Shown here: positions 1 through 6,289 of the stretch, piece after piece | How the letters are laid out: each line of letters opens with the position of its first letter | How positions within the stretch are numbered: position 1 is the stretch's first letter | From: Eggerthellaceae bacterium | GTDB taxonomy: Bacteria > Actinomycetota > Coriobacteriia > Coriobacteriales > Eggerthellaceae | NCBI GenBank assembly: GCA_900754495.1 | Contig: CAAEDC010000110.1 | Coordinates: forward strand, 1 to 12,713 | Direction: 5' to 3' | DNA length: 12,713 bases | Made by a program: the position numbers and the translations under genes | The notes under the pieces: generated by a model | Told to the model about the DNA's origin: nothing | Databases searched by the model: none | Seen by the model: only the letters and a program-made list of their open reading frames with translations

Positions 1-33
1 AATGCGGAATAAACGCCTGTGTTATTCCGCATT
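1..33 (-). terminator. Perfect 12-bp hairpin downstream of the macrodomain gene
   Basis: Bases 1-12 and 22-33 are exact reverse complements around a 9-base loop. The hairpin lies about 50 bases beyond the leftward macrodomain gene's stop, so it may end the ADP-ribosylation transcript. The bases that would show a T-tract on the minus strand lie outside the window, so a terminator cannot be told from a palindromic repeat. Confidence 0.45.
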
Positions 34-85
34 TCGGTCGCGGACTCGGCTTGGTAGCGGGAGCGGGGGCTTCTTCGGTGTGGTA

Positions 86-934
86 TCAGGCGATCCGAAG
101 AAGGTCGCGGTACAGAATTTCGTCCGATTCCTTGTACACGTTGAACACGACGGTGGGCGCGGGGAGGCCGGCAGCGTCGCGTTCGGCGAGCCAAGCGCGG
201 ACGGTCTCCACGGCGAGGGGTGCCGCCGCCTCGGCGGGGAAGCCGAACTCCCCGGTGCTGATGCAGCACAGCGCGATGGATCCATCGTCGGCTCCGGCCG
301 CAGCGTCCAGACAGCTGCGGTAGCTCGAGGCGAGCAGCGCGCGCATCCCGTCGTCCACGACGCCTTCCGAGATGGGGCCGACCGTGTGGATGACGTGGCG
401 CGACGGCAGGTTGTAGGCGGGCGTGACCTTGGCGCGGCCGGTCGGCTCGGGATGACCCTGCTCCCGCATGAGGCGCGCGCATTCGAGGCGCAGCTGGATG
501 CCAGCGAACGTGTGGATGGCGTTGTCGATGCAGTAGTGCAGCGGTGCCCAGCAGCCGGTCATGCCGTCGTTGGCGGCGTTGACGATCGCGTCTGCTGCCA
601 AGGTGGTGATGTCGCCGCGCCACAGGCGCAGCCGCGGATCAAGCGGGGACGCGGCGGTGGCCCCGACGGCGGTGATGCCCGCCTCGGCGATGAGTCCCTG
701 CAGCAGCTCGTCTTGGGCAGCCAGCAGATCGTGGTCGGCGGGCCACGGCTCACGTACGTTGACGAGAGCGCGGAAGGCCAGCCATAGGTCCTGCGTGGGC
801 GCGCCCTCCTCCCCGCCGCGCGGCGGCATGAGCTCCAGCAGCCCGTTCGGCATGAACCCGCCGTTGTCCAGTCGCTCCTTGACCAGGCGTTTGACGAGAT
901 GGACGAGCAGATCATGCTTGCGGGTCGCGTCCAT
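86..934 (-). CDS. Zinc-type macrodomain protein (protein-ADP-ribose hydrolase)
   Basis: Predicted 282-aa cytoplasmic macrodomain that would remove ADP-ribose from protein. An N-terminal extension of about 100 residues (helical in character) precedes the macro fold. The macro fold shows GDIT (107-110) and NAAN (119-122), then a GC-W-x-PLH-x-C segment with Cys128, His133 and Cys135, followed by IDNAIH and a HTVGP strand. The Cys/His/Cys set is the hallmark of Zn-dependent macrodomains encoded beside class M sirtuins in staphylococci and streptococci. In those systems the enzyme reverses sirtuin-made ADP-ribosylation of a lipoyl-carrier protein (GcvH-L). The ATG is preceded by GGAG at suitable spacing. 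The sirtuin gene lies 193 bp upstream on the same strand, with a long palindrome between. The family call is strong; the substrate is inferred from the family. Confidence 0.88.
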   Translation of the reverse strand: MDATRKHDLLVHLVKRLVKERLDNGGFMPNGLLELMPPRGGEEGAPTQDLWLAFRALVNVREPWPADHDLLAAQDELLQGLIAEAGITAVGATAASPLDPRLRLWRGDITTLAADAIVNAANDGMTGCWAPLHYCIDNAIHTFAGIQLRLECARLMREQGHPEPTGRAKVTPAYNLPSRHVIHTVGPISEGVVDDGMRALLASSYRSCLDAAAGADDGSIALCCISTGEFGFPAEAAAPLAVETVRAWLAERDAAGLPAPTVVFNVYKESDEILYRDLLRIA

Positions 935-1022
935 GACATCTCCAATCTGTCGGATAAGGATATTGTACGTGCATCGCGGACGGATGCGGCGGGGATGGTT
1001 CGGGGAGCGCCGGGAAGAGGCG

Positions 1023-1090
1023 GGGTGACAGGGGACGTTCCTTCTGTCACATTTGAATAAAGGTGACAGAAGGAACGTCCCCTGTCACCC
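1023..1090. repeat. 28-bp perfect inverted repeat (REP/MITE-like hairpin)
   Basis: Bases 1023-1050 and 1063-1090 are perfect reverse complements around a 12-base AT-rich loop. The arms contain GGGGACGTTCC and TGTCAC. It sits between the sirtuin stop and the macrodomain start. The stem is much longer than a normal terminator and has no T-tract. It resembles dispersed REP-like palindromes, some of which are mobilised by REP-associated tyrosine transposases. It could trim or stabilise the mRNA joining the two genes. Confidence 0.75.
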
Positions 1091-1127
1091 GTCGGTTCAG
1101 GCGGATCCCTCTGGAGCGTCATTGCCG

Positions 1128-2000
1128 TTACAGACCAAGTTCACCCCAGATTCCCGCGATGTCGCCCGCCAATCCCACGGCGCCGGGGATGCTCGATGCG
1201 TCGGCGGTGGCGCCGTCGTAGTTGATGCGCACGAGCGGGGCCTGGTCAGAGCCGAGCATCTGCGCGATGTGCTCGAAGGGGTAGCGGATCCATATGGGCG
1301 TGTTCCAGCCCACGCCCAGTTCCAGCAGCACGGTGCGCGATCCGCGCGTCCTTTCGACGAACGCCTGGTAACGTTGCTGTGCCGCGCGCCAGTCGTCGGT
1401 CTCCACGAAGAAGCCGTCGGCGCGCAGATGCGTCTCCATCCTTCCGCCGCACACCGGGCAAGTCGGCACCAGCGCAGGGTCGGACAAGCGGGTGCGTTCA
1501 AGTGTCCCGTCGGAACGTGCACCCAGATCGGAGCGCCATTCCTCCATCAAGTTCCGCACAGGGTAGATTCGATTGTGGCAGCCTCGCGCGCACTGGATGT
1601 ATCCGTAATCCCCCTGGGTGGCGAAGATACGCTGCGGATCGAATCCTGCCAGCTCGAACTGCGCGTCCACGTTGGTGGTGATCACGAAGCAGTCGCGGTC
1701 GCGCGCCCATTCGAAAAGCCGGCGGTAGAGCGGTGTCGCGCCGGGCTCGAACCGGTTCACCCAGATGTGCTGCGACCAGTAGGCCCACTTGTCCTCTTGG
1801 GTGGGGAAGGGGTAGAACCCCGCCGAGTACATGTCGGTCATGCCGTAGCGCTCGACGAAGGGCGCGAAGTACCGCTGGAAGCGCTCTCCGGAATACGCGA
1901 GCCCGGCGGCGGTGGACAGCCCCGCGCCCGCCCCGATAAGCACGCGGTCTGCGTTGGCGAGCAACGAATGCGCTCGGTGGATGTCGTCGCTTGCTGCCAT
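1128..2000 (-). CDS. Class M sirtuin (SirTM), protein ADP-ribosyltransferase
   Basis: Predicted 290-aa NAD-dependent sirtuin. The Rossmann motif GAGAGLSTAAGL starts at residue 23. TTNVDAQF (108-115) is the NAD/active-site segment. The zinc finger uses Cys137/Cys141 and Cys181/Cys184. Where deacylase sirtuins have the catalytic HG, this protein has Gln129-Gly130 in TQGDYG, 19 residues after Asn110. Asn and Gln at this spacing are the known signature of SirTM enzymes, which mono-ADP-ribosylate proteins (GcvH-L in firmicutes) rather than deacylate them. The ATG at 2000 has a strong AAGGAGG. The macrodomain gene downstream is the expected eraser. The gap from the preceding gene is 300 bp and includes a weak terminator-like hairpin, so this gene may have its own promoter. 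Family call strong; substrate unknown. Confidence 0.9.
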   Translation of the reverse strand: MAASDDIHRAHSLLANADRVLIGAGAGLSTAAGLAYSGERFQRYFAPFVERYGMTDMYSAGFYPFPTQEDKWAYWSQHIWVNRFEPGATPLYRRLFEWARDRDCFVITTNVDAQFELAGFDPQRIFATQGDYGYIQCARGCHNRIYPVRNLMEEWRSDLGARSDGTLERTRLSDPALVPTCPVCGGRMETHLRADGFFVETDDWRAAQQRYQAFVERTRGSRTVLLELGVGWNTPIWIRYPFEHIAQMLGSDQAPLVRINYDGATADASSIPGAVGLAGDIAGIWGELGL

Positions 2001-2300
2001 AAGTGCCTCCTTGCTGTCTTTGAGCGGATGCGGGATGCGGTCATTGGCTGGCGAAGTGGATCATCCGCCCTGAAGTCCTGTTTCGAACGGGATTACCATG
2101 CCTGCAGTCCAAAAAAGTAGCATTTTGCGCAGCTGAAGTTGCTGCGATCGAATCCATTGCCCATCACTGCTAATCACGACCTGGGGTTATAGGGACTCGC
2201 AAGTCTTTTCCGGCTCGATTCGGCGATCTTGTCGCTGGAGAGGATACGCAAAATGCGGGAAAAGTGGAGCAGGGGCCACGAATTCGTGCGCGATCTTGCT
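2001..2300. other. 300-bp gap between the ferredoxin-fusion and sirtuin genes
   Basis: No convincing gene on either strand. The base composition is less GC-rich than the flanks. On the minus strand a 6-bp hairpin (CGCAGC at 2128-2133 against GCTGCG at 2141-2146) is followed about 11 bases later by six T residues (2111-2116). This could be a weak terminator for the ferredoxin-fusion gene. No good sirtuin promoter was found by eye, although one would be expected here. No tRNA or riboswitch was recognised. Confidence 0.4.
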
Positions 2301-2864
2301 CTACTTACCCTGGATCGCATTGGCGGTTTTCTCTATCGCCCGTTTTGGGCAAGCCTCGGCGCACAACCCGCATCGCAGGCAGTGCTCCTGCTGGATGCGG
2401 AACGGCTCGCCCGGCTCGATGCAGTCCGCCGGGCACACTTCAGCGCAGGTTCCGCACCCGATACAGTCCTCGCCGATGATGAAACGGGCGCTGAGCAGTC
2501 GATCGCCGCCGCCAAGTGCGAACGGGACGCGCAGCAACGGGCGCTGCCCCAGATCGTAATACTCTCCCTCGCCTTCTTCGATGTAGAACGCGTCGCAGAT
2601 GTAGCGCGCATCGCCGGGGTAGAGCGCATCCATCGAAGGGTTGAGCTCGAACATCATGTCTATCAGGCGGCGTTGCTCGTCGGGGTCGTCGGGATGCGCC
2701 ACGCGTCCGCGCAGGCGGCACATGCGCAGGTCGGGGGTATGTCCTACGAGCGCCGCGGTTCCGGTGCGCATGAGGTCGTCATGGAGCGCCTTTCCGCGTG
2801 GAGCCAGGAAGAGCACCCTTCCCGGCTCCACCGCCATCACGTCGACGATGCGCACGCCCGGCAT
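2301..2864 (-). CDS. PNPOx-like flavin domain fused to 2[4Fe-4S] ferredoxin (5' end cut off by in-frame TGA)
   Basis: The open part encodes 187 aa: a split-barrel pyridoxamine-5'-phosphate-oxidase-like (FMN-binding type) domain, then a C-terminal ferredoxin with two CxxCxxCxxxCP clusters (CIGCGTCAEVCP and CLRCGLCAEACP). Such fusions are predicted cytoplasmic electron-transfer flavoproteins. The ATG at 2864 is only the first methionine after a stop: the preceding in-frame codons (…CAFATVDADG) clearly encode the first beta strand of the same domain, and the frame continues upstream through TGA (2925-2927) to an ATG at 3029 with a strong Shine-Dalgarno. The intended protein is therefore about 242 aa, and this copy is a nonsense-mutated pseudogene, a recoded gene, or carries a sequence error. 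It sits 26 bp after the MBL-like gene and is probably co-transcribed with it. Confidence 0.65.
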   Translation of the reverse strand: MPGVRIVDVMAVEPGRVLFLAPRGKALHDDLMRTGTAALVGHTPDLRMCRLRGRVAHPDDPDEQRRLIDMMFELNPSMDALYPGDARYICDAFYIEEGEGEYYDLGQRPLLRVPFALGGGDRLLSARFIIGEDCIGCGTCAEVCPADCIEPGEPFRIQQEHCLRCGLCAEACPKRAIEKTANAIQGK

Positions 2865-3029
2865 CCCGTCGGCATCGACGGTCGCGAACGCGCAGTCGCG
2901 GATCGAGCGGAGGAAGCGCAGGCATCAAAACGCATCGACCTGCTCGGGCGAGGTGGGGATGGGCTCGGTCGCCAGGTCCATGCCCTCGCCGAGGCTCACC
3001 TGGGATCCTGTCGATGCTACGGCGTCCAT
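2865..3029 (-). pseudogene. 5' portion of the PNPOx/ferredoxin gene containing an in-frame TGA
   Basis: From ATG 3027-3029, preceded by AAGGAGGA at ideal spacing, 34 codons are read (ending …SPEQVDAF) before TGA at 2925-2927. The same frame then continues with CLRFLRSIRD…ATVDADG into the flavin domain. No usual start codon (ATG, GTG, TTG) lies between the TGA and 2864. The ATG overlapping the stop (TGATG) is in another frame that gives no plausible protein. GATGC occurs on both sides of the break (GATGCGTTTTGATGC), so a small duplication may have caused it. Confidence 0.6.
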
Positions 3030-3055
3030 GCGCTCCTCCTTCTCTTTTGCGGCTT

Positions 3056-3859
3056 CTACTCAGCGCTGAAGAAGAAGCCGGTGGTCATGTCCAGGTAGTT
3101 TTCACCCGCGTACTCAGGATAACGTTCCTGCACGGCGGCCTTGAAGCTGGCGGCGTCGGCGCAATCGGCGGCGATGCGTTTCAGCGACTCAAGGTAGTCG
3201 ATCTTGGTCTGGACGTCCTTTTGGTCTTCGGGGGTGTAGTGGCTGGTTAGCACAAGGTCGATGCCAGCAGACTGGTAGCCTTTCAGCTGGGTGATGATCG
3301 CATCGGCATGGCCCGCGCCGGCGACGATGGAGTGGCAGTCGTGGCCGAGCATGTGGGTGTAGACCACGTTGAGTTCGGGGATCTCGATGTCGAACGCCTC
3401 GGCGTTGCGAATGATCTTCATCGTGATACCGGCAAGCTCGAGCTCGTCGCCTTCGATATGGTTCGTGACCTGGGGGAGGGAGGCGTCGAACGTTTCGCCG
3501 AATGCTTGGGTGAAGTTGTCGATGAGCGCCTTGCCGCCGCCCTCATGGCCGTAGACGTCGGCCTCCTTCGTCGCGTAGACGGGCGCGTCCGGCAGGAAGG
3601 TGGCGCCCGCCATGTGGTAGGCGGCGATGATGCCCTCGATCTGGATGCCCTGTTCGGCGATGTAGTTTTCGAGCTCGGTGATGTTGGCGAAGAAGCAGGG
3701 GTACTCGATCACGAAGCCGCGGCCGTCGTTCTCGACGATGAACACCTCGTCGTCGATGAGATCGTTGGTCTTATAGGCATGCAGCTTCGCCGCGCCGAAA
3801 TCGTAGACGCTCATCGAGCCAGTGCCGAGCTCGATCGTGGTGCACTCGTTCTTCTTCAT
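3056..3859 (-). CDS. MBL-fold-like protein with a reduced metal-binding motif
   Basis: Predicted 267-aa soluble protein with a metallo-beta-lactamase-like layout: a beta-rich N-terminus (…DDEVFIVENDGRGFVIE), an AYHMAGAT segment at about residues 80-87 where active enzymes carry HxHxDH, then a conserved YTHMLGHDCHSIV stretch and LVLTSHYTPEDQKD near the end. Only one His of the first motif remains, so the usual binuclear site is absent or altered. I recall similar proteins in lactobacilli and coriobacteria; no exact function is known to me. The start at 3859 is chosen over an upstream in-frame one because AAGGAGT precedes it and the extra residues fall inside the regulatory region. It is divergent from an Rrf2 regulator and followed 26 bp later by the ferredoxin fusion, which suggests a redox-responsive operon. 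Confidence 0.75.
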   Translation of the reverse strand: MKKNECTTIELGTGSMSVYDFGAAKLHAYKTNDLIDDEVFIVENDGRGFVIEYPCFFANITELENYIAEQGIQIEGIIAAYHMAGATFLPDAPVYATKEADVYGHEGGGKALIDNFTQAFGETFDASLPQVTNHIEGDELELAGITMKIIRNAEAFDIEIPELNVVYTHMLGHDCHSIVAGAGHADAIITQLKGYQSAGIDLVLTSHYTPEDQKDVQTKIDYLESLKRIAADCADAASFKAAVQERYPEYAGENYLDMTTGFFFSAE

Positions 3860-3894
3860 GGTGGGACTCCTTTCCGGGCGGGCGCCCTTTTTAG

Positions 3895-3913
3895 TGTAAC
3901 TATTGCAGTTACA
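3895..3913. promoter_or_regulatory. Inverted repeat TGTAACT-N5-AGTTACA, probable operator
   Basis: Perfect 7-bp arms (3895-3901 and 3907-3913) with a 5-base spacer. It lies just downstream of the predicted -10 of the leftward MBL-like gene, where a bound repressor would block transcription. The half-site GTTAC is shared with the second dyad at 3960-3993. This fits an Rrf2 dimer operator. Confidence 0.6.
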
Positions 3914-3927
3914 ACTCCTGACGACGC

Positions 3928-3958
3928 ATAGTAAACACCCGCTGCGATGTAATGTCAA
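3928..3958 (-). promoter_or_regulatory. Predicted promoter of the MBL-like/ferredoxin operon
   Basis: On the minus strand TTGACA (3953-3958) is followed by TTTACT with 17-base spacing (3930-3935), or by TACTAT with 19-base spacing (3928-3933). The -35 is perfect consensus. The start site would lie at about 3920-3925, right beside the inverted repeat at 3895-3913. Confidence 0.5.
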
Positions 3959-4007
3959 TAGTTACAACAAGCTTTTTTCGAAAAGTTGTAACTTTTTCTA
4001 TTACATC
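3946..4007. promoter_or_regulatory. Nested dyad: two concentric inverted repeats between rrf2 and the MBL-like gene
   Basis: AGTTACAAC (3960-3968) pairs with GTTGTAACT (3985-3993), and outside it GATGTAAT (3946-3953) pairs with ATTACATC (4000-4007). Both pairs share the same centre, 3976.5. The outer arms overlap the -35 region of each divergent promoter. Arms of this type are expected for binding sites of the adjacent Rrf2 regulator. A smaller off-centre hairpin (CTTTT-TTCG-AAAAG) lies in the middle. Confidence 0.6.
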
Positions 4008-4027
4008 TTGGATCGTGCAGGTAAAAT
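4001..4027 (+). promoter_or_regulatory. Possible promoter of the Rrf2 gene
   Basis: TAAAAT at 4022-4027 is a reasonable -10, about 20 bases before the ATG at 4048. TTACAT at 4001-4006 could be a -35, but the 15-base spacing is short. It overlaps the outer arm of the nested dyad, consistent with autoregulation. Confidence 0.35.
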
Positions 4028-4047
4028 AGCTGATGAAAGGGGAGAGA

Positions 4048-4470
4048 ATGCAGATATCATCACGTTTCACGATCGGCGTGCACACGCTTTTGTGCATCGC
4101 CTATTTCAAAGACGAGAAGGTCACGTCGAACTTCATTGCCGGCAGCGTCAATGCGAATCCGGTGGTGATACGCCGCATGCTCGGCCAGCTGAAAGCGGCA
4201 GGTTTGGTGACGGTGGAGGCGGGCGTCGGCGGCGCATCGCTCGCGCGCCAGCCCGAGGACATCACGTTGCTCGACGTGTTTGATGCGGTGGAGGCGGCGC
4301 CCGATGGCCCCGCCGGCCTGTTCAGCTTCCACGACGCCCCCAACCCCGTCTGTCCGGTAGGCGGCAGCATACACGCCGTCCTCGACGGCAAGCTCGCGTC
4401 CGCGCAGCAGGCGTTCCGCGCCGACTTGGATAAGACCACCTTGGCGGATCTTCTCAAGGAGATTTGCTAG
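4048..4470 (+). CDS. Rrf2-family transcriptional regulator
   Basis: Predicted 140-aa dimeric winged-helix DNA-binding protein. The N-terminus MQISSRFTIGVHTLLCIAYF and recognition region (SVNANPVVIRRMLGQLKAAGLV, about residues 30-51) are typical of Rrf2, followed by the wing GVGGASLAR and DITLLDVFDAVE. The motif NPVCPVG…IHAVLD is like the YwnA-type branch. Only one Cys is in that loop, with another at the C-terminus (KEIC), so the three-Cys Fe-S site of IscR/NsrR seems absent; sensing may use a single thiol or a ligand. The start at 4048 is chosen because GGGGAGA precedes it; an in-frame ATG at 4033 would consume that site. It is divergent from the MBL-like operon, with several inverted repeats between, so it is the likely regulator of that operon. 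Confidence 0.88.
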   Translation: MQISSRFTIGVHTLLCIAYFKDEKVTSNFIAGSVNANPVVIRRMLGQLKAAGLVTVEAGVGGASLARQPEDITLLDVFDAVEAAPDGPAGLFSFHDAPNPVCPVGGSIHAVLDGKLASAQQAFRADLDKTTLADLLKEIC

Positions 4471-4557
4471 AGGCTTTAGCCGCCCGCGCACTTGCGACCG
4501 TTTCCGCGATGCTCGGGGTCGAGGATTTATAGCTTCTTACAGCAGATGTGCAACGCA

Positions 4558-4596
4558 GAAGCGCCCGGACGGCTGTCGGTGCCGTCCGGGCGCTTC
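4558..4596. terminator. 16-bp perfect GC-rich hairpin between convergent genes
   Basis: Bases 4558-4573 and 4581-4596 pair perfectly around a 7-base loop. It lies 88 bp after the Rrf2 stop and 32 bp after the convergent purF-like stop. No T-tract follows on either strand, so it may be an atypical bidirectional terminator or an mRNA 3'-end stabiliser. Confidence 0.6.
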
Positions 4597-4627
4597 GCTC
4601 GTTGGATCGGTTATGAGGCCTTCCGCC

Positions 4628-6052
4628 TTACTCCTTGCCGTCCCAGCAGTACGTGCAGATCTTCTTGGGATCGATGCCGATGGCCTCGATCATGCCCTGC
4701 AGCGACTGGTAGCCCAGCGAGTCGAAGCCCATCTGCTCGCAGATGCTCTTGAGCAGGCATTTGCCGCGCTCGGTGGAGCTGTCGGCGTACTCGTCCAGGT
4801 GCTTGTCGCCCTCTTCTCCTTCCAGCTCGCGCACGACGCGGCGGGCGATCAGGTCCATGTCCGACTTGCCGCGCGAGAAGCTCAGGTACTTGCAGCTGAA
4901 CATGATCGGCGGGCAGGCCGAGCGCATGTGCACCTCGGCAGCGCCGGCCTTGTAGAGAAAGTCGACCGTCTCGCGCAGCTGCGTGCCGCGGACGATGGAG
5001 TCGTCGACGAACAGCAGCTTCTTGTCCTTGATGAGCTCGGGCACCGGTACCTGCTTCATATGCGCGATGCGGTCGCGGATGCGCTGGTCGCTCGGCATGA
5101 ACGAGCGCGGCCACGTGGGCGTGTACTTGATGAACGGGCGGGCGAACTGCGTGCCGCTTTCGGTGGAGTAGCCGATTGCGTGCGGCACGCCGGAGTCGGG
5201 CACGCCGGCGACGTAGTCGACGTCGGGCAGGGTGCCGGCCGCCGCCTCGTCGCGCGCCATGATGGCGCCGTTGTTGTAGCGCATGACCTCGACGTTGACG
5301 CCCTCGTAGTTGGAGTTGGGGTAGCCGTAGTATACCCAGAGGAACGCGCAGATCTTCATATCGTCGCCGGCGGGCGCGATCGTCTCGTAGCCCTCGGCGG
5401 TAACGCGCACGATCTCGGCGGGCCCCAGCTCGTACTCGTCGGCGTAACCGAGCTTCTGGTAGGCGAACGACTCGAACGACACACAGTAGCCGTCGGCGTC
5501 CTTGCCGATGAGGATCGGGAGGCGCCCCCGGTTGTCGCGCGCCGCGATGATCTCGCCGCCCTCGGTCATGATGAGCACCGTGAGCGATCCGTCGATCATC
5601 TGCTGGGCGTAGCGGATGCCGTCGATGAAGTTGTCCTTCTGGCAGATCAGCGCGCCGATGAGCTCGGTGTCGTTGACTTTGCCGGAGCTCATGGCCATGA
5701 ACTGGTGGTCGCCGCCGTCGAAGCACGCCTTGACCAGCTCCTCGGCGTTGTTGATGGCGCTCACCGTGGTCAGCGCGAACACGCCCATGCGCGAGCGGAT
5801 GAGCAGGGGCTGGGGATCGGTGTCGCTGATGCAGCCGATGCCGCACGTGCCGTGGAACGTCGCCAGGTCGTCTTCGAACTTGGTGCGGAACGGCGTGTTC
5901 TCGATGGAGTGGATCTCGCGCTGGAACCCGTCCTGCTCGTCGCGCAGCACCATGCCGGCGCGCTTGGTGCCCAGATGCGAGTGGTAGTCGACTCCGAAGA
6001 ACACGTCCAAAACGACATCGCGATGCGACGTTGCGCCGAAGAATGCGCCCAT
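4628..6052 (-). CDS. purF: PurF-family amidophosphoribosyltransferase homologue lacking the N-terminal Cys
   Basis: Predicted 474-aa protein with the N-terminal Ntn glutaminase-type domain and C-terminal phosphoribosyltransferase domain of PurF, the enzyme that makes 5-phosphoribosylamine from PRPP and glutamine in purine synthesis. The PRPP loop VDDSIVRGT is intact at 349-357. Cysteines equivalent to the [4Fe-4S] ligands of Bacillus PurF are present: Cys235, Cys387 and the C-terminal CTYC (466 and 469). The protein begins MGAFFGATS, however, where active PurF begins (M)CG: the catalytic Cys1 is missing, and the usual QHRGQESAG region reads SHLGTKRAG. I recall this variant in other anaerobes. 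It may use free ammonia, depend on another glutaminase, or have another role, so the symbol marks family only. The start has a weak GGGG ribosome site. It is divergent from the toxin-antitoxin pair. Confidence 0.82.
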   Translation of the reverse strand: MGAFFGATSHRDVVLDVFFGVDYHSHLGTKRAGMVLRDEQDGFQREIHSIENTPFRTKFEDDLATFHGTCGIGCISDTDPQPLLIRSRMGVFALTTVSAINNAEELVKACFDGGDHQFMAMSSGKVNDTELIGALICQKDNFIDGIRYAQQMIDGSLTVLIMTEGGEIIAARDNRGRLPILIGKDADGYCVSFESFAYQKLGYADEYELGPAEIVRVTAEGYETIAPAGDDMKICAFLWVYYGYPNSNYEGVNVEVMRYNNGAIMARDEAAAGTLPDVDYVAGVPDSGVPHAIGYSTESGTQFARPFIKYTPTWPRSFMPSDQRIRDRIAHMKQVPVPELIKDKKLLFVDDSIVRGTQLRETVDFLYKAGAAEVHMRSACPPIMFSCKYLSFSRGKSDMDLIARRVVRELEGEEGDKHLDEYADSSTERGKCLLKSICEQMGFDSLGYQSLQGMIEAIGIDPKKICTYCWDGKE

Positions 6053-6086
6053 TTCAACCCCCTGCGGTAGTACCCGATTCCTCGCC

Positions 6087-6106
6087 TTGCGAAAAACGCA
6101 ATTGTA
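6087..6106 (-). promoter_or_regulatory. Possible -10 and overlapping dyad upstream of the purF-like gene
   Basis: On the minus strand TACAAT (6101-6106) is a good -10 about 50 bases before the start. The hairpin TTGCG-AAAAA-CGCAA (6087-6101) lies immediately downstream and touches it, as an operator might. No good -35 was found. A second -10-like TATACT lies at 6119-6124. Confidence 0.3.
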
Positions 6107-6236
6107 CGAGATGGATCAAGTATACGAGCATCACGGGAGCGAATCATGAATAAATGCACAGAATGCCAGATAGCGCCCGTCGTCGGGGGATTCGTCCATG
6201 CCCGTCTCTTTTCGCGTCCCTGAGAAGCAAGCATAC

Positions 6237-6257
6237 TATACTCATGCCAAAGCATGA
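6237..6257 (+). promoter_or_regulatory. -10 and inverted-repeat operator of the toxin-antitoxin operon
   Basis: TATACT (6237-6242) is a near-consensus -10. The perfect inverted repeat TCATGC-CAAA-GCATGA (6242-6257) starts at its last base. This placement fits autorepression by the ribbon-helix-helix antitoxin or the antitoxin-toxin complex. The -35 is not clear. Confidence 0.45.
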
Positions 6258-6289
6258 AAAACGGAGGAATTCGCGGAAAGGAGGGCGCC

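Noticed and set aside
1053..2120. 355-codon plus-strand frame opposite the sirtuin
   Set aside because: Shadow of the sirtuin gene; no motif, and it begins inside the palindromic repeat.
2041..2200. tRNA-like fragments (TTCGAA-type stretches) in the sirtuin upstream gap
   Set aside because: No acceptor stem, anticodon arm or CCA-compatible fold could be assembled on either strand.
2889..2927. Selenocysteine insertion at the TGA of the ferredoxin-fusion gene
   Set aside because: Downstream bases form no convincing SECIS-like stem-loop by eye, and I know no Sec at this position in the family. It is kept only as a minor alternative in the finding.
4613..6070. 485-codon open frame on the plus strand opposite the purF-like gene
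   Set aside because: Antisense shadow; Val/Asp/Leu/Arg-rich with no domain, while the minus strand gives a clear PurF homologue.
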